A DNA stretch of 64,000 nucleotides from Scatomonas sp963930955. GTDB lineage: Bacteria; Bacillota; Clostridia; Lachnospirales; Lachnospiraceae. Positions 16,899-26,427 of the stretch are shown piece by piece (the stretch's first letter is position 1; each line of letters begins with the position of its first letter). Both the position numbers and the translations under genes were made by a program. Under the pieces are notes generated by a model. It was not told the origin of the DNA, searched no databases, and worked only from the letters and a program-made list of their open reading frames with translations. The stretch lies in the NCBI GenBank assembly GCA_963930955.1, contig OZ006967.1, forward strand, positions 1,488,001 through 1,552,000, in the 5' to 3' direction.

Positions 16899-18782
16899 AT
16901 GAATAAAAAACAGAAAAAAATGCTGATCCGGATCCTGGCAGGGGCGGCGCTGCTGATAGGCCTTCATTTTCTTCCGGTAAGAGGATGGATCCGGCTGCTG
17001 CTCTATGGGATCCCGTATCTGATTGTGGGCTATGATATTTTACTGAAAGCCTTTAAGGGTATAAAAAACAGGCAGCCCTTTGATGAAAATCTGCTGATGG
17101 CGGTTGCCACCCTGGGGGCTTTTGTGATCGCTGTACTGGATGAAGGGGATTACACAGAAGCCATTGCGGTTATGCTTTTTTATCAGGTGGGCGAATGGTT
17201 TCAGAGCTATGCGGTGGGAAAGAGCCGCAGAAATATCAGCGATCTTATGGATATCCGGCCGGATTATGCCAATGTAGAACAGGAGGGCCGTCTGGTTCGG
17301 ATCGATCCGGATGAGGTGGCGGTGGGGACTGTGATCGTGGTGCAGCCCGGTGAAAAAGTTCCTATCGACGGCATCATTCTAGAAGGGAAAACTACACTGA
17401 ATACCAGCGCCCTGACAGGGGAGAGTCTGCCCAGGGAAGCCGAGGCGGGGGACGAGATCATCAGCGGCTGCGTGAATATGACAGGAGTTCTGAAGATCCG
17501 CACCACCAAAGAATTCAGTGAGTCTACGGTGTCCGCGATTCTGGATCTGGTGGAAAATGCCAGTTCCCGGAAATCCAGGTCGGAAGCTTTCATTACAAAA
17601 TTCGCACGGATCTATACGCCGGCGGTAGTATTCAGCGCCCTGGCGCTGGCTGTGCTGCCGCCGCTGGTGCGGATGCTGGGTATGGGATTGCCGGCGGATT
17701 GGGGAGAATGGATTTACCGGGCGCTGACGTTTCTGGTCATCAGCTGTCCTTGCGCGCTGGTCATCAGCATTCCCTTAAGTTTTTTCGCGGGGATCGGCGG
17801 AGCCAGCAAAGAAGGAATCCTGGTAAAAGGTTCCAATTACCTGGAAGCCTTATCCCGTACAAAATATGTGGTGTTTGATAAAACAGGAACCCTGACGCAG
17901 GGAATCTTTGAAGTAAATGCAGTGCATCACAATAAAATAGAAGAAAAAAAATTGCTGGAATATGCGGCGTTGGCGGAAAGCGCCTCCTCGCATCCCATCA
18001 GTAAGAGCCTCCAGAGAGCCTATGGGGAAGAAATAGACCGATCCAGAGTTTCCAATATACAGGAGATCAGCGGCAACGGTGTGACGGCTCTGGTGGATGG
18101 TATTCCTGTGGCAGCAGGGAATGGAAAGCTGATGCAGAAGCTGGGAATCGAATATATTAACTGCCATCATGCGGGAACCATCATCCATATGGCAATAGAT
18201 GGAACCTACGCGGGACATATTGTGATTTCCGACGCGGTGAAACCCCACGCGGTGCAGGCGGTCCAGAAACTGAAAGAATCCGGGGTGGAGAGGACGGTCA
18301 TGCTGACCGGAGACAGAAAGGAAGCGGCAGAGCAGGTGGCCCGGAAACTGGGGCTGGATGAAGTCTACAGCGAACTGCTTCCCGCCGGAAAGGTGGAAAA
18401 GGTAGAGGAACTGCTGAGGGAAAAGCGGGAGAAGGCAAATCTGGCCTTTGTAGGAGACGGCATCAATGACGCCCCGGTGCTGTCCCGGGCAGATATCGGA
18501 ATCGCTATGGGCGCCATGGGATCGGATGCAGCCATCGAAGCGGCGGACGTAGTTCTGATGGATGACGATCCGCTGAAAATCGCCAAAGCCATTAGGATTT
18601 CCCGGAAATGTCTGGGAATTGTATACCAGAACATCTGGTTTGCCATCGGCGTAAAGCTGATCTGTCTGGGCCTGGGCGCGCTGGGTATCGCGAATATGTG
18701 GCTGGCAATTTTTGCCGATGTAGGTGTGATGATCCTGGCTGTATTGAATGCAGTGCGGGCGCTGTTCGTAAAAAAAATTTAG
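16899..18782 (+). CDS. P1B-type metal-exporting ATPase (Zn/Cd/Pb type)
   Basis: A 627-residue membrane ATPase. Key sites: the CPC motif in SCPCALVIS (residues 283-285), the phosphorylated aspartate D327 in FDKTGTLT, the actuator loop LTGESLP and the hinge GDGINDAPVL. A lysine in the seventh membrane helix (GVKLICLG) and aspartate in the eighth (FADVGVM) match the P1B-2 zinc/cadmium/lead group. The N-terminus goes directly into membrane helices with no HMA domain. ATG at 16899 is preferred over an upstream ATG at 16875 because GAGG precedes it. The gene is under ArsR-type control with the upstream HMA gene. Confidence 0.92.
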   Translation: MNKKQKKMLIRILAGAALLIGLHFLPVRGWIRLLLYGIPYLIVGYDILLKAFKGIKNRQPFDENLLMAVATLGAFVIAVLDEGDYTEAIAVMLFYQVGEWFQSYAVGKSRRNISDLMDIRPDYANVEQEGRLVRIDPDEVAVGTVIVVQPGEKVPIDGIILEGKTTLNTSALTGESLPREAEAGDEIISGCVNMTGVLKIRTTKEFSESTVSAILDLVENASSRKSRSEAFITKFARIYTPAVVFSALALAVLPPLVRMLGMGLPADWGEWIYRALTFLVISCPCALVISIPLSFFAGIGGASKEGILVKGSNYLEALSRTKYVVFDKTGTLTQGIFEVNAVHHNKIEEKKLLEYAALAESASSHPISKSLQRAYGEEIDRSRVSNIQEISGNGVTALVDGIPVAAGNGKLMQKLGIEYINCHHAGTIIHMAIDGTYAGHIVISDAVKPHAVQAVQKLKESGVERTVMLTGDRKEAAEQVARKLGLDEVYSELLPAGKVEKVEELLREKREKANLAFVGDGINDAPVLSRADIGIAMGAMGSDAAIEAADVVLMDDDPLKIAKAIRISRKCLGIVYQNIWFAIGVKLICLGLGALGIANMWLAIFADVGVMILAVLNAVRALFVKKI

Positions 18783-18794
18783 GAGTTAACAGGG

Positions 18795-18823
18795 TCACAG
18801 AGTTCACAGTTCACAGTTCACAG
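18795..18823 (+). repeat. Short tandem heptamer repeat
   Basis: Three consecutive copies of a TTCACAG-like heptamer lie between the ATPase gene and the hsp20 promoter. No function is evident; the copy number may vary by slippage. Confidence 0.5.
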
Positions 18824-18838
18824 ATTTTTCACAAAAAA

Positions 18839-18881
18839 TTAGCACTCACCTCTTTACAGTGCTAACAATATGTGATATAGT
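18839..18881 (+). promoter_or_regulatory. CIRCE operator overlapping the hsp20 promoter
   Basis: TTAGCACTC (18839-18847), a 9-base spacer and CAGTGCTAA (18857-18865) match the HrcA-binding CIRCE element with one mismatch. The -35 TTTACA (18853-18858) lies inside it and the -10 TATAGT (18876-18881) is 17 bases on, so HrcA binding would block the promoter. Confidence 0.88.
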
Positions 18882-18961
18882 ACACATAGAACAAAGGAAG
18901 AGAGATCTTCCGGAGTGCCAAAAAAGTATAGAAAATGTGAAATAGAATGGAGGAATGACTT

Positions 18962-19396
18962 ATGTTAATGCCTAGTATTTTTGGAGAAAACCTGTTTGAT
19001 GATTTTATGTTCAGTCCCTGGAGGAGCGAATTCTTCTCCGCGCCCAAGAACGCAAAAAGGGTGATGAGCACCGATGTCCGGGAGAACGAGGATTCCTACG
19101 AACTTGACATTGAACTGCCGGGCTACAAGAAAGAGGATGTCAGCGCCAAACTGGAAAATGGTTATCTGACCATCCAGGCGGCCAGAAAGTCCTCGGAGGA
19201 TCAGAAAGACGAAAAAGGCAATTATATCCGCAGGGAGCGCTATGCGGGAACCTGCAGCAGAAGCTTTTATGTAGGCGAAGATGTGGAACAGAAAGACATC
19301 CGCGCGAAATTCGAGGATGGGATCCTGAAACTCACGGTTCCCAAAGTAGATCAGAAAAAGGTGGAAGAAAAGAAATATATTTCCATTGAAGGGTAA
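18962..19396 (+). CDS. Hsp20/alpha-crystallin small heat shock protein
   Basis: A 144-residue holdase-type chaperone. The N-terminal MLMPSIFGENLFDDFM is typical of clostridial Hsp20; the alpha-crystallin domain runs from about residue 40 (DVRENEDSYELDIELPG) to the conserved DGILKLTVPK near residue 125, with the GYLTIQA strand between. GGAGG precedes the ATG. CIRCE in its promoter predicts HrcA-controlled induction by heat or protein-folding stress. Confidence 0.93.
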   Translation: MLMPSIFGENLFDDFMFSPWRSEFFSAPKNAKRVMSTDVRENEDSYELDIELPGYKKEDVSAKLENGYLTIQAARKSSEDQKDEKGNYIRRERYAGTCSRSFYVGEDVEQKDIRAKFEDGILKLTVPKVDQKKVEEKKYISIEG

Positions 19397-19466
19397 AACA
19401 ATCGCGGTCAGCCCGCCGCTTCATATAGCAGAGGTCATCCGTTCCCAGCGGTTTTACCCCTAACAG

Positions 19467-19506
19467 AGAAGGAGGAGACGATCCCACAGGGCCGTCTCCT
19501 CCTTCT
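19467..19506 (+). terminator. Strong hairpin, probable hsp20 terminator
   Basis: A 14-base perfect stem (AGAAGGAGGAGACG with CGTCTCCTCCTTCT) and 12-base loop. The T-run after it is poor. Confidence 0.6.
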
Positions 19507-19596
19507 AGATATTTGTAAAAAAGGATAGCGGCGGCAGGAAGGCTGTATTATAATAGTGATATTCGGAAAATCAAGCTGGAAGGAGAAATAGAGCGT

Positions 19597-20145
19597 ATGC
19601 GGAAAGAGGAAATAGAGAGGCTTGCCCGGGAAGCAGGGTTTACCAATACAGCCAGGATCCCGGCAGAGCATCTGGTGTTTGATCCCTCCCTTAGGAAATA
19701 CTGCCAGGATAATCTCTGCGGGAATTACGGAAAGAATCTTTCCTGTCCCCCGGCCTGCGGCACCCCGGAGGAGATGAAAAAGAGAACAGAAGTCTATGAG
19801 ACAGCCTGGATCTTTCAGACTGTGGCGGAGGTGGACTGGCATGACGCCGAAGCCCTGAAAGCGGTCCGGAACAGACATAACGCCGGCAGCAGAAAGCTGC
19901 TGGAAGAATTTCAGAAAAGAGGCATGGCGGGACTGGCCATGCTGGCAGGCCCCTGCAGGGCCTGTGAGGTCTGCTGCGGCGCGGAGGGTAAGCCCTGCCG
20001 TTTCCCGGACCAGCAGGTTTCCTGCATTTCCGCCTACTGCATGAGCGCGGAGAAAATGGCGGAAGAGGCCGGACTTCCCTACTGGTGCGGGGAGGGAAGA
20101 GTAGGCTTTTTCAGCCTATACTTAACCGGAAGAAAGGAAGGATAA
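19597..20145 (+). CDS. DUF2284 predicted metal-binding protein
   Basis: A 182-residue cysteine-rich protein. Conserved clusters are CGNYGKNLSCPPACGTPEEM, CRACEVCCG and PCRFPDQQVSCISAYCM, the pattern of DUF2284 proteins, which probably hold an iron-sulfur or other metal site. The role is unknown. It ends 12 bases before the membrane spermidine-synthase-like gene, so the two are likely cotranscribed. Confidence 0.85.
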   Translation: MRKEEIERLAREAGFTNTARIPAEHLVFDPSLRKYCQDNLCGNYGKNLSCPPACGTPEEMKKRTEVYETAWIFQTVAEVDWHDAEALKAVRNRHNAGSRKLLEEFQKRGMAGLAMLAGPCRACEVCCGAEGKPCRFPDQQVSCISAYCMSAEKMAEEAGLPYWCGEGRVGFFSLYLTGRKEG

Positions 20146-20157
20146 AAAACTGGATTT

Positions 20158-21726
20158 ATGGAATCAAAACTGCTGACGAAAAAATATTTTTTGTATGCTA
20201 CGGAATTTTTCGCGGGTATGTCTGTCATGGCGGTGGAGCTGGGGGCCAGCAGGCTGATGGCTCCCTATTTCAGCTCTTCCCAGATCGTGTGGACCGTGAT
20301 CATCGGCGTGATCATGATCGCCATGGCCATCGGCAATGTCTGGGGCGGCCGTTCCGCGGACAAGTTCCGGAACCCGGGAAAGCTGTACGGCAGGATCCTC
20401 ATAGCAGCTATCTGGATCGCCCTGATCCCCTTTGCGGGACGGTATCTGATCGCCGGCATTTCCCTGCTGCTGGCCGCATTTGTGAACCATAATTTTCTGG
20501 TGTGGGCGGCTCTGGTCACCTGCCTGGTGATCTTCGCCTTTCCCTGTGTGCTGCTGGGAACGGTGACGCCCTCTCTGGTAAAATATACCATGCACAGTCT
20601 GGACAATAACGGCAAGACCATGGGAGAACTGGGGGCGCTGAACACCATCGGCAGCATTATCGGTACCTTCCTGCCTACCTTTGTCACCATCCCGGCAGTG
20701 GGCACGGCGGCCACCTTTCTGATCTTTTCCGGAGTGCTGGGAGTGATCGCCATTCTGTATTTTGTTTCTGTGAAGCAGAAACGGATCCTCTGCGGAGTCC
20801 TGGCGGCGCTGCTGGTGGTTCTGGGATGCCTGACGCCCCGGTTCAGCTTTGCCTTTTGGGAGCGGGAGCAGCTGACGCTGGAGGATGAGTCTATCTACAA
20901 TTATCTGCAGGTCAGGGATACACCGGAGAGCACTATTCTTTCCACCAACGTTCTGTTTGGAGTCCAGTCCATTAAGATGAAGGAAGACGGGCTTACCGGC
21001 CTGTACTATGATTATGCCCTGGCGGCGCCTGTCATGGCCGGCATGAACGAAAAAGCGGACAGTCAGGTGATGATCCTGGGCCTTGGGTCCGGTACCTTTG
21101 CCGATTACTGCAGCCGGTATTTTCCGGAAGCGGGGATCCAGGGGGCGGAGATCGATGAGAAGATCGTGAACATCGCCAGGGACTATTTTCAGCTGCCGGA
21201 GAAGGTAGAGGTGGCCGTGGAGGACGGCCGCGCATATCTTCACGCTTCGGAAGAACAGTTTGATGTGATCATGGTGGATGCCTACCAGGATATTACCATT
21301 CCCTTTCAGATGTCCTCCATTGAATTTTTTACGGAGGTCAGCGATCATCTGAAAGAAGACGGAGTCATGGTGGTCAACATGAACATGAAATCCCAGGCGG
21401 AGGATTCCATCAACGACTATCTCTGCGATACCATTGACGCGGTCTTTGAACACGTATACCGGGTGCCGGTGGAGGGCAGCACCAACATGGAGGTTTACGC
21501 CACCAATTCCCATACCCTGCCGGAGGATTTTGAAACCCATCTTCAGGCCCTGGAACCGGGGGAACTGAAGGATATGATGGAAGTGGTAGCGGAGAATATG
21601 ACGGAATACCGGGGAGAGGACCGGATCCTTACCGATGATAAGGCGCCGGTGGAACTGCTGGGCATGAAGGTTCTGGACGAGATCATCCAGGAGGAACTGG
21701 ATTACTACAGGGATTTATATTTATAA
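20158..21726 (+). CDS. Membrane-fused spermidine-synthase-like protein
   Basis: A 522-residue two-part protein. Residues about 10-235 form seven or eight membrane helices typical of the integral membrane domain found on bacterial spermidine-synthase-like proteins (MAVELGASRLMAPYFSSSQ). Residues about 250-500 are a SAM-fold aminopropyltransferase-like domain with MILGLGSGTFADYC, AEIDEKIVNIA and VMVDAYQD. The glycine loop is degenerate compared with true SpeE (GAGDGG), so substrate and activity are uncertain. A second, canonical SpeE is encoded at 3768-4619. Confidence 0.85.
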   Translation: MESKLLTKKYFLYATEFFAGMSVMAVELGASRLMAPYFSSSQIVWTVIIGVIMIAMAIGNVWGGRSADKFRNPGKLYGRILIAAIWIALIPFAGRYLIAGISLLLAAFVNHNFLVWAALVTCLVIFAFPCVLLGTVTPSLVKYTMHSLDNNGKTMGELGALNTIGSIIGTFLPTFVTIPAVGTAATFLIFSGVLGVIAILYFVSVKQKRILCGVLAALLVVLGCLTPRFSFAFWEREQLTLEDESIYNYLQVRDTPESTILSTNVLFGVQSIKMKEDGLTGLYYDYALAAPVMAGMNEKADSQVMILGLGSGTFADYCSRYFPEAGIQGAEIDEKIVNIARDYFQLPEKVEVAVEDGRAYLHASEEQFDVIMVDAYQDITIPFQMSSIEFFTEVSDHLKEDGVMVVNMNMKSQAEDSINDYLCDTIDAVFEHVYRVPVEGSTNMEVYATNSHTLPEDFETHLQALEPGELKDMMEVVAENMTEYRGEDRILTDDKAPVELLGMKVLDEIIQEELDYYRDLYL

Positions 21727-21730
21727 GAAG

Positions 21731-21766
21731 CAGGGACGGCTGGAAATCAGCTGTCCTGTTTTTTTG
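21731..21766 (+). terminator. Rho-independent terminator
   Basis: CAGGGACGGCTG can pair with CAGCTGTCCTG around a short loop, followed by seven T. Confidence 0.75.
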
Positions 21767-21838
21767 CGACGCTTTGGACTGTTTTGTCGTTCTATTTAGT
21801 AAAGGGAACGAAAACAGCACAGATGAGGGGGAATACAC

Positions 21839-22516
21839 ATGGAAGATCAGCAGATCGTAGCCCTGTATTGGGAGAGAGATGAAAGAGCCATCCGGGAGAC
21901 GGACAGGCAGTACGGCCGCTATTTGTTTCAGATCGCCTATCAGATCCTGCGGGAGCGGGAGGACAGCCGGGAAAGCGTCAATGATACGTATTTAAGAGCC
22001 TGGACCTCCATTCCGCCCGCCCGGCCCGCTGCTTTGGGGCTTTATCTGGGGAAGATCATCCGGCACCTGTCTATCGACCGTTTCCGCAGCCGGAACCGAA
22101 AAAAACGGGGGGCGGGAGAGTACGTGCAATCTCTGGAAGAACTGGAAGAATGTATTTCCGGAGGCAATACCACGGAACAGTACGCGGATGTCCGGGCTCT
22201 GGCAGAGACATTGAACCGGTTTCTGAAAGGAATGAAGCCGGAGGCGAGAGGGGTGTTTATCAGCCGTTATTACTATATGGATTCTGTCCGGGAAACGGCT
22301 TTTTACTACGGGATCAGTGAATCGAAAGTAAAGAGCATGCTGCAGCGGATGCGGATCCGCCTGAAAGCCTATTTGCGGGAGGCGGGCTTTGAGCAGGGGA
22401 AAGTGGAGGAGATCCAGGACCTCAGAGTTTTGCTGGAGGCGGTGGGCGCCCAGGGAACCCCGGCGGTTCTTCTTGCTAATTATACAGCCCTGTATGAACT
22501 GCGGCGCAGGATGTAA
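21839..22516 (+). CDS. ECF-type RNA polymerase sigma factor
   Basis: A 225-residue sigma-70 family protein. Region 2 is seen in YLFQIAYQILRERED...NDTYLRAWTSIPP and region 4 in FISRYYYMDSVRETAFYYGISESKVKSMLQRM. It is about 45 residues longer at the C-terminus than usual ECF factors (the extension ends ANYTALYELRRRM). No anti-sigma factor is encoded next to it, which is unusual. GAGGGGG precedes the ATG. Target promoters are unknown. Confidence 0.85.
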   Translation: MEDQQIVALYWERDERAIRETDRQYGRYLFQIAYQILREREDSRESVNDTYLRAWTSIPPARPAALGLYLGKIIRHLSIDRFRSRNRKKRGAGEYVQSLEELEECISGGNTTEQYADVRALAETLNRFLKGMKPEARGVFISRYYYMDSVRETAFYYGISESKVKSMLQRMRIRLKAYLREAGFEQGKVEEIQDLRVLLEAVGAQGTPAVLLANYTALYELRRRM

Positions 22517-22539
22517 GGCCAGGTAAGGCTACTATGCGC

Positions 22540-22575
22540 AGCCGGAGCTTTTGTGTGAACACAAAAGTTCCGGCT
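22540..22575 (+). terminator. Long hairpin downstream of the sigma factor gene
   Basis: AGCCGGAGCTTTTGTGT pairs almost perfectly with ACACAAAAGTTCCGGCT around a 2-base loop. No T-run follows, so termination efficiency is uncertain. Confidence 0.5.
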
Positions 22576-22640
22576 GTCAAGTCTGAAACGGCTGTGAATC
22601 GTAACCAGGTGAAAAAAGTTCTGCCGGCGGCTCAAAAAAT

Positions 22641-22669
22641 TTGATAAAATCAGGGGAATCCTGTATACT
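22641..22669 (+). promoter_or_regulatory. Promoter of glf-pcrA
   Basis: TTGATA (22641-22646) and TATACT (22664-22669) with 17-base spacing, about 90 bases before glf. Confidence 0.75.
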
Positions 22670-22757
22670 GATTACGTACCAGGGGGATTGCAGGGAGGCA
22701 GAATGCCCTGCCGGCAGTCCTCTTAAGAATGCACAGAATCAGCAGGAGGAGAAACCA

Positions 22758-23861
22758 TTGAAATATGATTACCTGATCGTAGGGGGCGGCCTGTTCGGCG
22801 CGGTTTTCGCCCGGGAGGCAGTGCAGAGAGGGAAACGGGTGCTGGTGCTGGACCGCCGGGATCATATCGGAGGCAACATCTACACCAAAGAGATAGAAGG
22901 GATCCAGGTGCACCAGTACGGCGCCCACATTTTCCATACATCCGATAAGAGGATCTGGGAGTATGTGAATCAGTTCGCGGAGTTTAACAATTATATCAAT
23001 TCTCCCATTGCCATTTATAAAGATGAACTGTACAATCTGCCCTTTAATATGAATACCTTCAGCAAAATGTGGAAGATCCGCACGCCCAAGGAAGCAAAGG
23101 AGAAAATTCAGGAGCAGATCCGGGAACTGAACATCACGGAGCCGAAAAATCTGGAGGAACAGGCTCTGTCTCTGGCGGGCCGGGATGTCTATGAGAAGCT
23201 CATCAAGGGCTATACCGAGAAGCAGTGGGGCAGAGACTGCCGGGAACTGCCGGCCTTTATCATCAAGCGCCTGCCTTTCCGTTTTACCTACGACAACAAT
23301 TATTTTAACGACCGGTTCCAGGGAATCCCCATGGGAGGATACACCCGGATCGTGGAAAAAATGCTGGAGGGCTGTCAAGTCCGGACGGGAACAGACTATT
23401 TCTCCTTCCGGAAAGAGTACCCGGAGATCGCGGAAAAGACTGTGTTTACCGGCATGATCGATGAATACTTCGGTTACTGTCTGGGGGCTTTGGAGTACCG
23501 CAGCGTCCGCTTCGAGACAGAGGTTCTGGACTGTGAAAATTACCAGGGCAACGCGGTGGTAAATTACACGGACCGGGAGGTGCCCTATACCCGGATCATC
23601 GAGCATAAGCATTTTGAATTCGGAAAGCAGCCCAAAACCGTTATCTCCCGGGAGTACTCTTCCGAGTGGAAGGTAGGCATGGAGCCCTACTATCCGGTGA
23701 ATGACGGGAAGAACAACGGCCTTTACAGCCAGTACAAGGCTCTGGCTGAAAAGGAAGAGAGGGTAATTTTCGGAGGCCGGCTGGGCCAGTACAAATATTA
23801 CGATATGGACAAGGTCATCGCCGCGGCCCTGGAAGCCGCGGAGCGTGAGTTTGCCGGATGA
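22758..23861 (+). CDS. glf: UDP-galactopyranose mutase
   Basis: A 367-residue flavoenzyme that converts UDP-galactopyranose to UDP-galactofuranose for surface glycans. The FAD-binding motif YLIVGGGLFGAVFA starts at residue 4; other family stretches are YGAHIFHTS, GYTEKQWGR and IPMGGYTRI. The TTG start at 22758 is chosen because AGGAGG lies 8 bases upstream and the length then equals the family norm. No other polysaccharide genes are adjacent; pcrA follows after 11 bases. Confidence 0.93.
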   Translation: MKYDYLIVGGGLFGAVFAREAVQRGKRVLVLDRRDHIGGNIYTKEIEGIQVHQYGAHIFHTSDKRIWEYVNQFAEFNNYINSPIAIYKDELYNLPFNMNTFSKMWKIRTPKEAKEKIQEQIRELNITEPKNLEEQALSLAGRDVYEKLIKGYTEKQWGRDCRELPAFIIKRLPFRFTYDNNYFNDRFQGIPMGGYTRIVEKMLEGCQVRTGTDYFSFRKEYPEIAEKTVFTGMIDEYFGYCLGALEYRSVRFETEVLDCENYQGNAVVNYTDREVPYTRIIEHKHFEFGKQPKTVISREYSSEWKVGMEPYYPVNDGKNNGLYSQYKALAEKEERVIFGGRLGQYKYYDMDKVIAAALEAAEREFAG

Positions 23862-23872
23862 GGGAGGAAACA

Positions 23873-26086
23873 ATGAACACCATGGAAGGCATGAATCCTC
23901 AGCAGCAGGAAGCAGTGGAGTACACGGAAGGCCCTCTGCTGATCCTGGCCGGAGCGGGCTCCGGCAAGACCCGGGTCCTGACCCACCGCATCGCATATCT
24001 TATGGAAGAAAAAGGGGTAAAGCCCTGGAATATCATGGCCATTACCTTTACTAACAAAGCGGCCCAGGAAATGCGGGAGCGGGTGGATCAGATCGCCGGT
24101 TTCGGCGCGGAGAGCGTCTGGGTGTCCACCTTTCATTCCAGCTGCGTGCGGATCCTGCGGCGCTACATTGACCGGCTGGGATATGACAATCGTTTTACGA
24201 TTTATGACACGGAGGATTCTAAAACGGTTATGAAGGAAATCCTCCGGCGGATGAATCTGGATACCAAGATCTACAAAGAGAGAAGCCTGCTGGCGAAGAT
24301 CTCCGCGGCCAAAAACGAGATGATCTCGCCGGAGGAATATGAGAAAAGCGTTTCCCGCTGGGAAGATAAGCGGGTGGCGGAGATCTACCGGGCCTATCAG
24401 GAGCAGCTGAAAAAGAATAACGCCCTGGATTTTGACGATCTGCTGCTGAAGACGGTGGAACTGTTCCGGGACTGCCCGGAGGCGCTGGACTACTACCAGG
24501 AAAGATTCCGCTACATTATGGTAGATGAATACCAGGATACCAACACCGTGCAGTTTCAGTTTGTGAGCCGGCTGGCGGCCAGGTACCGGAATCTCTGCGT
24601 CGTGGGAGATGACGATCAGTCCATATATAAATTCCGGGGGGCCAACATCGGCAATATCCTGGATTTTGAGAAGGTATTTCCCGATGCAAAAGTCATCAAG
24701 CTGGAGCAGAATTACCGCTCCACCCAGAACATCCTGGACGCGGCCAATGAGGTGATCCGTCATAACAAGGGCCGAAAAGAAAAACGGCTGTGGACGGAGA
24801 ACGGAACCGGGGATAAAGTGAATTTCCGTCAGTTTCAGAGTGGTTTTGAGGAGGCGGAGTTTGTGGCCGGGGAGATCGGCAGAAAGGTGCGGACCGGGGA
24901 GAATCATTACCGGGATTTCGCGGTGCTCTACCGGACCAACGCCCAGTCCCGCCTGTTTGAGGAAAAATTCCTGCTGGCCAATATTCCCTACAAGATCGTG
25001 GGGGGAGTAAATTTCTACGGAAGAAAAGAGATCAAGGATCTGCTGGCCTACATGAAGACCGTGGACAATTCCCTGGATGATCTGGCGGTGCAGCGGATCA
25101 TCAACGTGCCCAAGCGGGGGATCGGAGCCGCCACCATCGGCAAGGTGGAGGCCTACGCCGCAGAACAGGACATCCACTTTTACGACGCTCTGCTGGAGGC
25201 GGAGTACATACCGGGCCTTGGAAGGGGAGCGGCGAAGATCCGCCCCTTTACCCTGTTTATCCAAAGCCTCCGCTCCCAGATGGAATACCTTTCTGTGAAG
25301 GAACTGCTGGAGAAGATCATTGAGGATACCGGCTACGTGAAAGAACTGGAAGCCGAGGATACCGAGGAAGCCCGGGCACGGATCGAGAATATTGATGAAT
25401 TTATTTCCAAAGCGGCGGATTATGAAGCCTCCGCGGCGGAACCCTCTTTAAGCGGCTTCCTGCAGGAAGTGGCCCTGGTGGCGGATATCGATTCCGTGGA
25501 CGACAGCAGCGACTATGTGCTGCTGATGACTCTCCACAGCGCCAAGGGACTGGAATTTAACGAAGTCTATATGGCAGGCATGGAGGACGGTCTGTTTCCC
25601 AGCTATATGACCATCACCGGGGACGATCCTTCGGAGCTGGAGGAGGAGCGGCGGCTATGCTATGTGGGCATTACCCGGGCCAGAAAGAAACTGACTCTCA
25701 CAGCGGCCCGGCAGCGGATGATCCGGGGCGAGACCCAGTACAGCAAGACCTCCCGCTTTGTCCGGGAGATTCCCCGGGAACTCATTGATCTGGGCCGTGA
25801 CGGGAACACAGAGCATACGTTTAAGAAGCCCTCTCTGTTCGGAGGGGTGGAGCTTCCCAGAAAGAAATATGCCGCCGAGACCTTCAAGCCCCGGCAGTTT
25901 ACAGTCACCAAAGCGGATTCTCTGGATTACACAGTGGGAGACACGGTCCGCCATGTAAAATTCGGAGTAGGCGTGGTGCAGAGCATTGTAGAAGGAGGAA
26001 GAGACTATGAGGTTACGGTGGACTTTGACCGGTTCGGAGTCAAGAGGATGTTCGCTTCCTTCGCGAAATTGAAGAAGATCGGGTGA
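23873..26086 (+). CDS. pcrA: ATP-dependent DNA helicase PcrA/UvrD
   Basis: A 737-residue superfamily 1 3'-5' helicase used in repair and plasmid replication. Walker A GAGSGKT is at residues 27-33; further helicase motifs are AITFTNKAAQEM, VDEYQDTN, VGDDDQSIYKFRGA, LEQNYRST, TLHSAKGLEF and YVGITRARK. The C-terminal Tudor-like segment (YTVGDTVRHVKFGVGVV) is the RNA polymerase-contacting domain. GGGAGG precedes ATG 23873. Confidence 0.95.
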   Translation: MNTMEGMNPQQQEAVEYTEGPLLILAGAGSGKTRVLTHRIAYLMEEKGVKPWNIMAITFTNKAAQEMRERVDQIAGFGAESVWVSTFHSSCVRILRRYIDRLGYDNRFTIYDTEDSKTVMKEILRRMNLDTKIYKERSLLAKISAAKNEMISPEEYEKSVSRWEDKRVAEIYRAYQEQLKKNNALDFDDLLLKTVELFRDCPEALDYYQERFRYIMVDEYQDTNTVQFQFVSRLAARYRNLCVVGDDDQSIYKFRGANIGNILDFEKVFPDAKVIKLEQNYRSTQNILDAANEVIRHNKGRKEKRLWTENGTGDKVNFRQFQSGFEEAEFVAGEIGRKVRTGENHYRDFAVLYRTNAQSRLFEEKFLLANIPYKIVGGVNFYGRKEIKDLLAYMKTVDNSLDDLAVQRIINVPKRGIGAATIGKVEAYAAEQDIHFYDALLEAEYIPGLGRGAAKIRPFTLFIQSLRSQMEYLSVKELLEKIIEDTGYVKELEAEDTEEARARIENIDEFISKAADYEASAAEPSLSGFLQEVALVADIDSVDDSSDYVLLMTLHSAKGLEFNEVYMAGMEDGLFPSYMTITGDDPSELEEERRLCYVGITRARKKLTLTAARQRMIRGETQYSKTSRFVREIPRELIDLGRDGNTEHTFKKPSLFGGVELPRKKYAAETFKPRQFTVTKADSLDYTVGDTVRHVKFGVGVVQSIVEGGRDYEVTVDFDRFGVKRMFASFAKLKKIG

Positions 26087-26116
26087 TCCTGCAGTGCTTT
26101 TTCCGGGAATTTATGA

Positions 26117-26320
26117 TAGCATCAGTGTACAAGGGGCAACACGCTCCAAACCGTGTAATTTCGGTGATTTTCTGTGTTATCCTCAATCGGCGTACGTCCA
26201 GTACGCCTCTATCGTCTGCCTTGAAAATCACCGAAATTCCTGCAGTTGGAGTCTTCGAGTCGTGAAGGAGCTCAAATCAGCCCTTAAACGACCGTGTTGT
26301 CCCCTTGTACACCGACGCTA
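26117..26320. repeat. 204-bp palindromic MITE-like element
   Basis: Terminal inverted repeats of 20 bp (TAGCATCAGTGTACAAGGGG at the left; its complement with two mismatches at 26301-26320). Inside lie a perfect 16-bp inverted repeat (26157-26172 with 26223-26238) and a central hairpin GGCGTAC-GTCCA-GTACGCC (26189-26207). No ORF. The same ends occur at 33880-33928. Confidence 0.7.
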
Positions 26321-26427
26321 GAATATTTTTAGGATTGCGGGCGCGCGAAATGCGGAGCAACTCGTGCCTCAACTCATTTTATGATACCTGCCGACCGTGT
26401 TCATGAAGAAAGAAGGGAGTATTTATT

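Noticed and set aside
20164..21540. A 458-codon minus-strand frame opposite the membrane spermidine-synthase-like gene
   Set aside because: Low-complexity His/Gln/Arg-rich composition typical of an antisense frame; the plus-strand gene has clear domains.
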